This document shows positions 1 through 6,738 of a DNA stretch of 8,268 nt, piece after piece (the stretch's first letter is position 1; each line of letters begins with the position of its first letter). A program made the translations under genes and the position numbers. Below the pieces are notes generated by a model. That model saw only the letters and a program-made list of their open reading frames with translations, made no database searches and was not told the DNA's origin. Source of the DNA: Campylobacterota bacterium (lineage in GTDB: Bacteria; Campylobacterota; Campylobacteria; Campylobacterales; Sulfurovaceae); contig JAADEQ010000071.1 of the NCBI GenBank assembly GCA_013153345.1, positions 1 to 8,268 of the forward strand. Direction: 5' to 3'.

Positions 1-737
1 TCAATCCCTAGAGATGGTTTTATATATTTTCCATACTTTATTATCTTATTAACAACTCTTTTTACCAAATCAATAGGAATTGCAAAACCAATCCCAACAT
101 TTGCACCATTTGGAGAGTATATTGCACTATTTACCCCAATTACTTTTCCGCTACTATTTAACATCACTCCACCACTATTTCCCGGATTTATTGCAGCATC
201 AGTTTGAATTGCTCCACTCATCATCAATCCATCATCACTTGGAACCTCTCTATTTAGAGCTGAAACAATCCCTTTGCTCATACTCCAATCAAGCCCAAAT
301 GGATTTCCAATAGCATAAACACTTTGGCCCACTTTTAAATTTGAGCTACTTCCAAGTTTTACTGGCTTTAACTCCCTCTTTGGAGCTGAGATTTTTAGCA
401 CTGCAATATCTCTTCTTGGATAGGCCCCAACCAAATATGCATTATATGTTTTACCACTTGATAGCTTTACAATAGCACTATTTGCCCCAGCAATAACATG
501 ATAATTGGTTACAATATGCCCTTTTTTATCCCAAATAAAGCCACTTCCACTACCTTTTGGAACAGTGTGGCGAGTTAGAGTTGAGTAATCTACAACCTTT
601 TTTGTAGTTGAGATATAAACAACACTATCTTTATTATCCTCAAATATCTTTATATCATTCTTCTCAATCTCATTTAGCCCATCAGCACATGAGCTAAAGA
701 AGAATATAATAAAAATTAGATACCAAAATTTTCTCAT
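1..737 (-). CDS. Deg/HtrA-type trypsin-like serine protease, probable lipoprotein (3' end cut by window edge)
   Basis: This is an envelope serine endopeptidase of family S1C. Read from the ATG at 737, 245 codons are visible before the edge. Residues 1-17 look like a lipoprotein signal: basic MRK, a hydrophobic run, then the lipobox FSSC with Cys17, followed by Ala18 and Asp19. The catalytic triad is complete: His80 in TNYHVI, Asp110 in RRDIAVLKI and Ser188 in NPGNSGG. The stretches [20 protein letters not shown] and [10 protein letters not shown] resemble the Deg1/HhoA-like branch rather than E. coli DegP. The visible part ends at PSLGI, the usual hinge into a PDZ domain, so one or more PDZ domains probably follow outside. 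Its ATG overlaps the alaS stop by 4 nt (ATGA), which suggests translational coupling. The start is supported by that overlap and the signal sequence. Protease identity is secure; lipidation is inferred from the lipobox. Confidence 0.93.
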   Translation of the reverse strand, partial: MRKFWYLIFIIFFFSSCADGLNEIEKNDIKIFEDNKDSVVYISTTKKVVDYSTLTRHTVPKGSGSGFIWDKKGHIVTNYHVIAGANSAIVKLSSGKTYNAYLVGAYPRRDIAVLKISAPKRELKPVKLGSSSNLKVGQSVYAIGNPFGLDWSMSKGIVSALNREVPSDDGLMMSGAIQTDAAINPGNSGGVMLNSSGKVIGVNSAIYSPNGANVGIGFAIPIDLVKRVVNKIIKYGKYIKPSLGI

Positions 738-3286
738 TGCACTAATTTTTCCTTAATATACTCTTTTGCTTTTTTAATAGCTTCATTGATTTTAGAGATA
801 TCCTTGCCGCCTGCTTGAGCAAAATCATCTCTACCACCACCTCCACCTTTAATTAAAGAAGCCACCTCTTTTATTAGCTCTTTTGCACTAATATCAACCC
901 CTTTAACTCCAGCTGCAACTAAAGCTTTATTATCTTTTTTTTGAAATAATATTATAGCAACTTTTTTGAATCTATTTTTATAATCATCAACAACTGCTTT
1001 AATATCTCCAACCCCAAGCTCATCTACAATAACTTTAACCCCATTAATCTCTTCTATATTCAACTCTTTTTTGGTTTGAGAAGATATCTTTTTAATCTCA
1101 TCTTTTAAAGTTTTAATCTCTTCTTTTAGATTTTTTATCGCTTTAATTGGCTCATTGCTCTTAAGCTCAGCCTTAATCTCATCAAGAGCTTTTCTATTTT
1201 CCTTAAAATAATTTAGCGCGCTTCTTCCACAAATTGCCTCAATTCTTCTAACTCCAGCACTTACACCGCTCTCTTTTGTAATAATAAAGTTTCCAATAAT
1301 TCCTGTATTTTTAACATGAGTTCCACCACATAGCTCAACTGAGGCATTCTCCATCTTAACAACTCTAACCTTATCTTGATACTTCTCTCCAAAAAGTGCA
1401 ATTGCACCGCTTTTTTTAGCCTCTTCAAGCGGCATAATCTCTGTTTTTACTGAAAGATTTTTTAATATCTTATCATTAACCCAATCCTCAACTCTCTCAA
1501 GCTCCTCTTTTGTTAAAGGCTTATTGTGAGTAAAATCAAATCTAAGCTTTTTATCATCATTAAATGAACCAGCTTGAGATACATGAGAGCCAAGAATATC
1601 TCTTAAAGCCGCATGTAAAAGGTGCGTTGCAGAGTGGTGCTTTGCAATCTCTAATCTATTGCTATCAACAATAGCCTCAACCTCATCTCCAACTTTTAGC
1701 TCCCCTTCAAATTTGCTTAAATTTAGCTCATTAAACTTTTTAGTATCTAAAATCTTAACTACTCTATTACCAACTCTAAGCTCTCCCTTATCTCCAACTT
1801 GTCCACCACTTTCAGCATAAAATGGAGTCTTATCCAAAAAGACCCAACCACTATTTGCGCTATTAACTATCTTAAAATTATCATCTAAAATAGCTAATAC
1901 TTTTGATTTTGAGCTTAAAGACTCATACCCAACAAACTCATTTACTCCAAATTTCTCTTTTATTACCTTAAAATCTCCACTAACTATATTATCTCCACTC
2001 CCTTTCCAATTTGCTTTAGATTTCTCTTTTTGCTCTTGCATCTTTTTATTAAAGCCCTCAATATCAAGCTCAATCCCTTTTTCTCTTAACATATCTTGAG
2101 TTAAATCAAGCGGAAATCCATATGTATCATAAAGCTTAAATGCAACCTCTCCGCTAAATTTATCTTTACTCTTTTTAAGCTCCTCTTCAAATAGCTTAAT
2201 TCCAGACTCAATTGTTCTAAAAAAGTTCTCCTCCTCAACCCTCATTGCAGCCTTAACTGCCTCTTTTTTATCCTCTAAATAGTCATATGGCTCTTTCATA
2301 ATCTCTACTAATGTATCTACTAACTTATGCATAAATGGCTCTCTAAGTCCAAGTAAATAGCCATGGCGAATTGCTCTTCTCATTATTCTTCTTAAAACAT
2401 ACCCACGCCCTTCTTTATCAAAAGTAACTCCTTGAGCCAACAAAAAGGTAGTTGAGCGAAGATGGTCTGCTATTACTCTAAAAGAGGCAATGCTCTTTTC
2501 ATCTGGCTCTTTGCCAACAATCTCTTTAATTTTATTAATTATTGGCATAAAAAGGGAGCTATCATAATTATTAAAGACTCCCTCTTTTATTGCAACAACC
2601 CTCTCAAGCCCCATTCCTGTATCAATACTTGGTTTTGGAAGAGGATGCAACTTTCCATTCTCATCTCTTTCATACTGCATAAAAACCAAGTTCCAAATCT
2701 CTAAAAATCTATCTCCATCTCCTCCCATCACATCCTCAGGACTATTAAAATGCTCCTCTCCTTGGTCATAAAAAATCTCACTACAAGGCCCGCAAGGTCC
2801 GGTATCGCCCATTTGCCAAAAGTTATCTTTATCTCCAAAGCGATATATTCTATCCTCATCAATATATTTCTTCCAGATATTATATGCTTCATCATCTTTT
2901 TCATGAACTGTTACATATAGCTTATCTTTTGGAAGATTTAAATAATCTTTTCCTGTTACAAACTCCCAAGCATACTCAATTGCTTTATCTTTAAAATAGT
3001 CTCCAAAGCTAAAGTTTCCAAGCATCTCAAAAAAAGTATGGTGTCTTGCAGTATATCCAACATTATCTAAATCATTATGTTTTCCACCAGCTCTTATGCA
3101 AGTTTGACTCGAAGTTGCTCTTGGAGGATTTGGAATAGGCTCTTCTCCTGTAAAGATTTTTTTAAACTGAACCATCCCAGCATTTGTAAATAGTAAACTA
3201 TTATCCTCTGGAACAAGTGGAGAGCTTGGCACAACTTTGTGACCTTTAGATTTAAAATAGTCCAAAAACATCTTTCTTATATCCAT
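734..3286 (-). CDS. alaS: alanyl-tRNA synthetase
   Basis: This cytoplasmic class II synthetase attaches alanine to tRNA-Ala and hydrolyses Ser- and Gly-tRNA-Ala. At 850 residues it is full length for bacterial AlaRS. The aminoacylation core occupies roughly residues 1-235: the motif 2 region around [20 protein letters not shown] (78-96) and motif 3 DTGMGLERV (222-230). A tRNA-recognition helical region follows to about 450. The editing domain carries the zinc ligands H551 and H555 (HSATH) and C653 and H657 (CGGTH). The C-terminal C-Ala domain has a coiled-coil stretch (about 700-740) and the glycine-rich [16 protein letters not shown] (814-829). No key residue is missing. The ATG at 3286 has an AGGA ribosome binding site at 3293-3296, seven bases upstream. 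The gene lies 123 nt after the 177-residue membrane-protein gene and overlaps the downstream protease start. Confidence 0.98.
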   Translation of the reverse strand: MDIRKMFLDYFKSKGHKVVPSSPLVPEDNSLLFTNAGMVQFKKIFTGEEPIPNPPRATSSQTCIRAGGKHNDLDNVGYTARHHTFFEMLGNFSFGDYFKDKAIEYAWEFVTGKDYLNLPKDKLYVTVHEKDDEAYNIWKKYIDEDRIYRFGDKDNFWQMGDTGPCGPCSEIFYDQGEEHFNSPEDVMGGDGDRFLEIWNLVFMQYERDENGKLHPLPKPSIDTGMGLERVVAIKEGVFNNYDSSLFMPIINKIKEIVGKEPDEKSIASFRVIADHLRSTTFLLAQGVTFDKEGRGYVLRRIMRRAIRHGYLLGLREPFMHKLVDTLVEIMKEPYDYLEDKKEAVKAAMRVEEENFFRTIESGIKLFEEELKKSKDKFSGEVAFKLYDTYGFPLDLTQDMLREKGIELDIEGFNKKMQEQKEKSKANWKGSGDNIVSGDFKVIKEKFGVNEFVGYESLSSKSKVLAILDDNFKIVNSANSGWVFLDKTPFYAESGGQVGDKGELRVGNRVVKILDTKKFNELNLSKFEGELKVGDEVEAIVDSNRLEIAKHHSATHLLHAALRDILGSHVSQAGSFNDDKKLRFDFTHNKPLTKEELERVEDWVNDKILKNLSVKTEIMPLEEAKKSGAIALFGEKYQDKVRVVKMENASVELCGGTHVKNTGIIGNFIITKESGVSAGVRRIEAICGRSALNYFKENRKALDEIKAELKSNEPIKAIKNLKEEIKTLKDEIKKISSQTKKELNIEEINGVKVIVDELGVGDIKAVVDDYKNRFKKVAIILFQKKDNKALVAAGVKGVDISAKELIKEVASLIKGGGGGRDDFAQAGGKDISKINEAIKKAKEYIKEKLVQ

Positions 3287-3292
3287 CTATTA

Positions 3293-3296
3293 TCCT
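3293..3296 (-). promoter_or_regulatory. ribosome binding site of alaS
   Basis: On the minus strand AGGA lies seven bases before the alaS ATG at 3286, within GTAGGATAATAG. It supports this start, which also gives the family's normal N-terminus. Confidence 0.7.
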
Positions 3297-3328
3297 ACTT
3301 AATAATTTTTTTTCATAAATTAAGAGAT

Positions 3329-3336
3329 ATTTTATC
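3329..3336 (-). promoter_or_regulatory. possible internal promoter (-10) for alaS and the protease
   Basis: The minus strand reads GATAAAAT here, with a TAAAAT hexamer one base from the -10 consensus, preceded by a T-rich run (GCTTTTTA) and no convincing -35. It lies about 43 nt before the alaS start in the only sizeable gap of the operon (3287-3409). A 5-bp inverted repeat, AGATA-ttt-TATCT (3325-3337), covers the same bases. In such AT-rich DNA both could arise by chance. The rest of the gap shows no gene and no terminator-like hairpin. Confidence 0.3.
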
Positions 3337-3409
3337 TAAAAAGCGATAAAAATTAAACAAAATAGAAGAAAATGAAATCTGAAACTTAATACCAATTCTA
3401 AATAATATA

Positions 3410-3943
3410 TTAATAGCTTTTATCTATTTTCTTTTTTATTACCTCTTTTATCTTTCTAAATCTACTCTTTAGATACCTCTTTATTGCCTTTGCAGCCTCT
3501 ACCACCTCTTTATAGGCTGGCAATCTTTTAATTTTAGCCACTAAATAAAGAATCTTCTTATATAAAAAATCTATTAAATAAAAAGATAAAATCTTTTTGC
3601 GCTGATTATGAAAAATCCACAAAGCAGTTGCAATAAATAAGAGCTTAATAGTATAAAACAGAAGCGATAAGATAAAAAAACCTTTTACCAACACAATAGG
3701 AGATAATAATCCCATCATCTCCCCAACAACCAAAAAGAGTAAAAAGATAGTTAAAATTATATATCTATTTGCCCTATCTAATTTAGTTTGAATCTTTTCA
3801 ATAACTCTTAGGCTTTGAAAATAGTTCAATATAGGCTTAGCAAGCTGCTCCCAAACAACTTCCTCTAATAAAATATAAAAAAGGATAATAACAAGTTGAA
3901 TAGTAAAGATAAGAAGATGTATCGCTCTTTTAATAAAACTCAT
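3410..3943 (-). CDS. unrecognised basic membrane protein, 177 residues
   Basis: I do not recognise a family. Three hydrophobic stretches are visible, at about residues 8-27, 61-80 and 82-112. The first is followed by a soluble part, about 28-58, holding several charged residues. The C-terminal third (about 113-177) is strongly basic and helical, with clusters such as KRYLKSRFRKIKEVIKKKID, and would be expected to face the cytoplasm or contact nucleic acid or phospholipid. It sits 23 nt after rplS in the ribosome and tRNA-fidelity operon, so it is probably co-transcribed. The ATG at 3943 is the only plausible start near the N-terminus, because the next Met is far inside. Its AAGGG sequence is only one base from the ATG, too close for a normal Shine-Dalgarno, so coupling to rplS translation is likely. 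The function is unknown. Confidence 0.8.
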   Translation of the reverse strand: MSFIKRAIHLLIFTIQLVIILFYILLEEVVWEQLAKPILNYFQSLRVIEKIQTKLDRANRYIILTIFLLFLVVGEMMGLLSPIVLVKGFFILSLLFYTIKLLFIATALWIFHNQRKKILSFYLIDFLYKKILYLVAKIKRLPAYKEVVEAAKAIKRYLKSRFRKIKEVIKKKIDKSY

Positions 3944-3944
3944 A

Positions 3945-3964
3945 CCCTTAGGGGCAAAAAGCCC
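3945..3964 (-). promoter_or_regulatory. small competing hairpins between rplS and the membrane-protein gene
   Basis: On the minus strand GGGC (3964-3961), a TTTTT loop and GCCC (3955-3952) make a 4-bp hairpin. CCC (3953-3951), TAA and GGG (3947-3945) make a second, smaller one that includes the AAGGG before the next ATG. The two share bases and cannot form together. No U-tract follows the first stem, so it does not look like a terminator. Confidence 0.35.
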
Positions 3965-3966
3965 TC

Positions 3967-4323
3967 TTATTTTCTAAGCTCTTTAATTCTTGCAGCCTTA
4001 CCTTTTCTATCTCTTAGATAAAATAGCTTAGCTCTTCTAACCTTTCCTCTTCTTAATACCTCAATTTTTTCAATTGAGTCTGAATATAGAGGAAAAATTC
4101 TCTCAACTCCAACATTATTAGCCCCAATTTTTCTAACCGTAAAAGTCTTTCCAGTTCCAGCACCTCTTATAGCAATACAAACACCCTCAAAATTTTGAAC
4201 TCTCTCTTTATTCCCCTCTTTAATTCTAACAGCAACTCTTAAAGTATCTCCCGCTCTAAACTCTGGGATATTTTTCTTCTCAACTTGAGCATTCTCAAAC
4301 GCTTCAATATATCTATTTCTCAT
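3967..4323 (-). CDS. rplS: 50S ribosomal protein bL19
   Basis: This is a structural protein of the large ribosomal subunit, located at the interface with the 30S subunit. The 118 residues match the usual bL19 length. Family features are clear: the N-terminal [20 protein letters not shown], then [20 protein letters not shown] and the central [20 protein letters not shown]. The C-terminal half contains [20 protein letters not shown] and the basic [20 protein letters not shown]. The start overlaps the end of trmD by 11 nt, with an AAGG about ten bases upstream inside trmD. The trmD-rplS pairing is the classic bacterial arrangement. Translation is probably partly coupled to trmD. Confidence 0.98.
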   Translation of the reverse strand: MRNRYIEAFENAQVEKKNIPEFRAGDTLRVAVRIKEGNKERVQNFEGVCIAIRGAGTGKTFTVRKIGANNVGVERIFPLYSDSIEKIEVLRRGKVRRAKLFYLRDRKGKAARIKELRK

Positions 4324-5011
4324 GATACTCTGCCTTTATTTTTTGATAGATATCTGGTCTAAAATACTTTGTTTTATACAAAGATAGCCAATCTTTAATG
4401 GATGCAATTTTATTATGATTCCCCTTTGAAAACTCTGAAATTATACTAATTTCTTTATGTTTTTTTGGCTTGCTAAAAGAGGGCGCCTCTAATAGATTAT
4501 TCTCAAAACTCTCCTCAACCAAAGAGTCTCTATTTCCCAAAACTCCTTCTATATTTCTTGAGATTGCATCACTCATTACCAAAGCCCCAAGCTCTCCCCC
4601 AGTTAATATATAATCTCCTATACTAAACACCTCATTAGCATATAGCTCAATTAATCTCTCATCAAACCCCTCATATCTTCCACAAACAAAGGTAATTGAG
4701 CTCTCTTTAGCAAGCCTCTTTGCATCAACTTGCCTAAAGGGCTTTGCTACTGGAGTTAAAAAGATAATCTTACTCTTTTGCTCTAATCTATTATCCAAAA
4801 TAGCTCTCTCAACTGGCTCAATATCCATCAACATTCCAGCCCCACCACCAACCTTTGGGGAATCTACCTTTTTATATCTATTAGTAGTATAATCTCTTGG
4901 ATTATAAAAATTAATCTCTATTAACTCTTTTTGAATTGCCCTCTTTAAGATAGAGTCACTAAAATAGCCCTCTATTAAACTAGGAAATAGAGTAATAAAA
5001 TTAAACTCCAT
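4313..5011 (-). CDS. trmD: tRNA (guanine-37-N1)-methyltransferase
   Basis: This enzyme methylates G37 of tRNAs reading CNN codons, using S-adenosylmethionine, and prevents +1 frameshifting. The 232 residues fit the SPOUT family. The trefoil-knot AdoMet site is present: [13 protein letters not shown] (108-120) and [20 protein letters not shown] (130-149). The N-terminal FNFITLFP and the GGGAGMLM loop (55-62) are also typical. The arginine in the AISR segment (R152) corresponds to E. coli Arg154. At the position of the E. coli catalytic base Asp169 (in LLDCPHYTRP) this protein has Glu175 ([10 protein letters not shown]). The ATG shares one base with the rimM stop (TAATG), and GAGAG lies just upstream. 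It works in dimeric form in known homologues. Identity is secure. Confidence 0.97.
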   Translation of the reverse strand: MEFNFITLFPSLIEGYFSDSILKRAIQKELIEINFYNPRDYTTNRYKKVDSPKVGGGAGMLMDIEPVERAILDNRLEQKSKIIFLTPVAKPFRQVDAKRLAKESSITFVCGRYEGFDERLIELYANEVFSIGDYILTGGELGALVMSDAISRNIEGVLGNRDSLVEESFENNLLEAPSFSKPKKHKEISIISEFSKGNHNKIASIKDWLSLYKTKYFRPDIYQKIKAEYHEK

Positions 5012-5538
5012 TAACTCTCTTTTAAGATATCTTTAGCACCAGTTACATAGATTTTCTTATTAGAAGTATCAACCTCTTTTATAAACTCTGGAATATTTGG
5101 AAGCAAAAAGCTCTTAGCAAACCCCTCTTGAACTAAATCATTTGAAGTTTGAATTGAAAAGTAATCACTCATTGGCATTCTAATAATCTCTTTTACCACT
5201 CCTAAAGAGTCCCCATCCTCAACCACTTCAGAGCCAATCAAATCAAACCAAAAATGCTCCCCCTCTTCTAGTTTACAATATTTTCTACTCTCCTCTTCAT
5301 CACTATAAATCTTAGCATTAGTAAGTCTTTTTGCATCTTCAGGAGTATTGATATCTTTAATCTTAATAACTCCCTTTTTGGGATTATAATACTCAATCTC
5401 CAAATCACCTCTATCGGTATTAAGAACTCTGCCTTTAATAAATTGCTCAGGAAAGTCAGTATGAAGATTTAACTTTAGCTCACCCTTAAGCCCAAATGTT
5501 TTACCAAATTGGGCAATTGTAAACTTCTTTTTATCCAT
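5011..5538 (-). CDS. rimM: 16S rRNA processing protein RimM
   Basis: RimM is a 30S assembly factor that binds uS19 and helps mature the head of the small subunit. The 175 residues show two barrel domains. The N-terminal RimM domain starts with [20 protein letters not shown] (6-25), the family's opening motif, and runs to about residue 85. A PRC-type barrel follows from about 95, with [20 protein letters not shown], and ends with [14 protein letters not shown], the usual C-terminal pattern. The start codon lies inside the end of khpA with an 8-nt overlap (ATGGATAA). No convincing Shine-Dalgarno precedes it, so translation probably depends on re-initiation from khpA. It overlaps the trmD start by one base. 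Confidence 0.96.
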   Translation of the reverse strand: MDKKKFTIAQFGKTFGLKGELKLNLHTDFPEQFIKGRVLNTDRGDLEIEYYNPKKGVIKIKDINTPEDAKRLTNAKIYSDEEESRKYCKLEEGEHFWFDLIGSEVVEDGDSLGVVKEIIRMPMSDYFSIQTSNDLVQEGFAKSFLLPNIPEFIKEVDTSNKKIYVTGAKDILKES

Positions 5539-5785
5539 TTTGAATTGGCTTTATATTTACTTTATAGTTTAATCCACCCTTTGGCTTGCATCCAGATACA
5601 ACCGTCTTTATAGAGCTTATCATCTTTCCATCTTTTCCAATCACTCTTCCAACATCATCTGGATGCACATAGATAGTAATCTCTCCAGTCTTTGCCTCTT
5701 CATCAATACTATTAGACTCATACTTAATTAAGTCAGGATATTTAACAATGAGTCTAATATATTCAAGAATAAAATCTTTAACCAT
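5531..5785 (-). CDS. khpA: KH-domain RNA-binding protein KhpA
   Basis: This small protein of 84 residues has a single KH domain of the YlqC/KhpA type. The RNA-binding GxxG loop is GKDG at 50-53, inside VHPDDVGRVIGKDGKMISSI. The N-terminal FILEYIRLIVKYPDLI helix is typical of the family. Characterised homologues bind RNA broadly, often together with KhpB, and affect cell division or small-RNA activity; the role here is inferred from them. It lies between rpsP and rimM, its standard place in many bacteria. Its ATG is only 4 nt after the rpsP stop and has no strong ribosome binding site, so coupling to rpsP is likely. Confidence 0.94.
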   Translation of the reverse strand: MVKDFILEYIRLIVKYPDLIKYESNSIDEEAKTGEITIYVHPDDVGRVIGKDGKMISSIKTVVSGCKPKGGLNYKVNIKPIQNG

Positions 5786-5789
5786 TAAA

Positions 5790-6032
5790 CTATTGTGATT
5801 CTTTTAATCTTGAAGTAATCTTTCTTACTCTATCGCTCATTTGAGCCCCAACACTTAACCAATAATTGAGTCTCTCTTCATCAACTTTAATATCTTTATT
5901 TGGACTCACTGGATTATAATACCCAATTGATTCAATCCAACCACCATCTCTTCTTTTTCTGCTATCAGTTACTACAATTCTATAAAAAGGTTTCTTCTTT
6001 CTACCCATTCTAGTTAATCTAATTACTGTCAT
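5790..6032 (-). CDS. rpsP: 30S ribosomal protein bS16
   Basis: This is a small-subunit ribosomal protein needed for efficient 30S assembly. At 80 residues it has the normal length. The family signature is intact: [19 protein letters not shown] (3-21), [19 protein letters not shown] (23-41) and a C-terminal [19 protein letters not shown]. It is the first gene of the leftward block, and the divergent neighbour lies 118 bases away, so the operon promoter must lie in that gap. In many bacteria ffh precedes rpsP; here it is replaced by an unrelated flavin-reductase-like gene on the other strand. AAGG elements at 6037-6046 serve as the ribosome binding site. Confidence 0.98.
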   Translation of the reverse strand: MTVIRLTRMGRKKKPFYRIVVTDSRKRRDGGWIESIGYYNPVSPNKDIKVDEERLNYWLSVGAQMSDRVRKITSRLKESQ

Positions 6033-6036
6033 CTGC

Positions 6037-6046
6037 CTTGTTCCTT
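6037..6046 (-). promoter_or_regulatory. ribosome binding site of rpsP
   Basis: The leader reads TTAAGGAACAAGGCAG just before the rpsP ATG at 6032. Two overlapping candidates, AAGGA and AAGG, lie within 4-15 bases of the start, and the distal AAGGA has the better spacing. Confidence 0.65.
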
Positions 6047-6076
6047 AATTTAATATAGTGTCACTTTTGGTGGCGA

Positions 6077-6085
6077 ATATTACCA
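6077..6085 (-). promoter_or_regulatory. extended -10 promoter for the rpsP operon
   Basis: On the minus strand TGG-TAATAT forms an extended -10 about 45 nt before the rpsP start. It gives a predicted RNA start near 6070 and a leader of about 38 nt. No -35 hexamer is evident; upstream lies an A/T tract (A8 at 6096-6103 on the plus strand). A GTGG/CCAC inverted repeat with a 9-base centre (6070-6086) overlaps the element and could be an operator or chance. Confidence 0.55.
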
Positions 6086-6112
6086 CAACTTTATTAAAAA
6101 AAATATTAATAG

Positions 6113-6121
6113 TGTTATAAT
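6113..6121 (+). promoter_or_regulatory. extended -10 promoter for the flavin-reductase-like gene
   Basis: The plus strand has TGT-TATAAT, a perfect extended -10, 29 bases before the ATG at 6151. A second TATAAT lies at 6124-6129. No -35 consensus is seen. A start near 6128 would leave a leader of only about 20 nt, just enough for the ribosome binding site at 6140-6144. Confidence 0.6.
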
Positions 6122-6139
6122 TTTATAATAAAACTTCTT

Positions 6140-6144
6140 AAAGG
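6140..6144 (+). promoter_or_regulatory. ribosome binding site of the flavin-reductase-like gene
   Basis: AAAGG lies six bases before the ATG at 6151, the ideal spacing, and fixes this start. Confidence 0.7.
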
Positions 6145-6150
6145 TAAAAG

Positions 6151-6738
6151 ATGATAGTAGATTTTAATAAAATCCCAAAAGCGCTTCGCTACAAATTAAC
6201 ATCAAATCTTATAATCCCAAGACCAATTGCTTGGATTAGCACTCTCTCAAAAGAAAAGGTCTTAAACCTAGCTCCATTTAGCTACTTTACTCCCCTCTCC
6301 TCTGCCCCTCCAACGCTCCTTGTCTCAATTGGCCATAAAAAAGATAATAGCCCCAAAGATACTCTAAAAAACCTAAGAGAGACCAAAAAAGCATCAATTA
6401 CCATTGCAACCTACCACCAAACCTCACTTTTACATCTATCAGCAACTCCACTAGATTATAATATAAGTGAATTTAAAGAGTTTAATATAAAAACCTCTAT
6501 AATTGAGCCAAACTATCCCCCAATTCCACAAAACTCTAAAGTTAGCTTCTTTTGTAAATATCTAAAAGAGATAGAGCTAGAGGGTTCTTCTACTATTCCA
6601 GTAATTTTAACAATTGAATCTCTTTTTATTGATGATAGTTTAATAAAAGATAAAGAAAAACTTGATATTGAGTTTAAAGAGGCAATTGCTAGAGTTGGAA
6701 GCAGATATTTTAAATTAAATGGAGAGATAGAGATTTAA
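6151..6738 (+). CDS. flavin reductase-like domain protein (FMN-binding split barrel)
   Basis: This is a 195-residue cytoplasmic flavoprotein of the flavin reductase-like (DIM6/NTAB, flavoredoxin-related) family. Visible family motifs are IPRPIAWIST (22-31), NLAPFSYFTPLSSAPPTLLV (39-58), the SPKDTLKNLRETKKASI helix-strand (67-83), then the substrate-side segment TPLDYNISEFKEF (99-111). A final strand region around PVILTIESLFIDD (150-162) is also typical. Known members bind FMN and reduce free flavin or other electron acceptors with NAD(P)H, or act as electron carriers. The substrate here cannot be told. It is the only plus-strand gene in the window, has its own promoter and strong ribosome binding site, and is probably monocistronic. 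Its stop codon abuts the nhaD stop codon on the other strand. No sulfur- or nitrogen-metabolism gene lies beside it to narrow the role. Confidence 0.9.
   Translation: MIVDFNKIPKALRYKLTSNLIIPRPIAWISTLSKEKVLNLAPFSYFTPLSSAPPTLLVSIGHKKDNSPKDTLKNLRETKKASITIATYHQTSLLHLSATPLDYNISEFKEFNIKTSIIEPNYPPIPQNSKVSFFCKYLKEIELEGSSTIPVILTIESLFIDDSLIKDKEKLDIEFKEAIARVGSRYFKLNGEIEI

Noticed and set aside
80..313. Plus-strand open frame of 77 codons, rich in His and Leu
   Set aside because: It lies opposite the protease coding sequence, has no ribosome binding site, and its composition is what antisense reading of this gene gives.
2462..2704. Plus-strand open frame of 80 codons
   Set aside because: It is fully antisense to the well-conserved alaS core and has no start signals.
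3325..3337. AGATA-ttt-TATCT inverted repeat before alaS as an operator
   Set aside because: Short, wholly A/T-dominated and expected by chance in this composition; noted only with the weak promoter call.
3952..3964. GGGC-TTTTT-GCCC hairpin after rplS as a transcription terminator
   Set aside because: No run of U follows the stem; the next gene begins within 10 bases on the same strand, so termination is unlikely.
6096..6103. A8 tract as a phase-variable repeat
   Set aside because: It is an adenine tract in a shared promoter region of essential genes, and no poly-G or poly-C tract of the kind used for phase variation in this group was seen anywhere.
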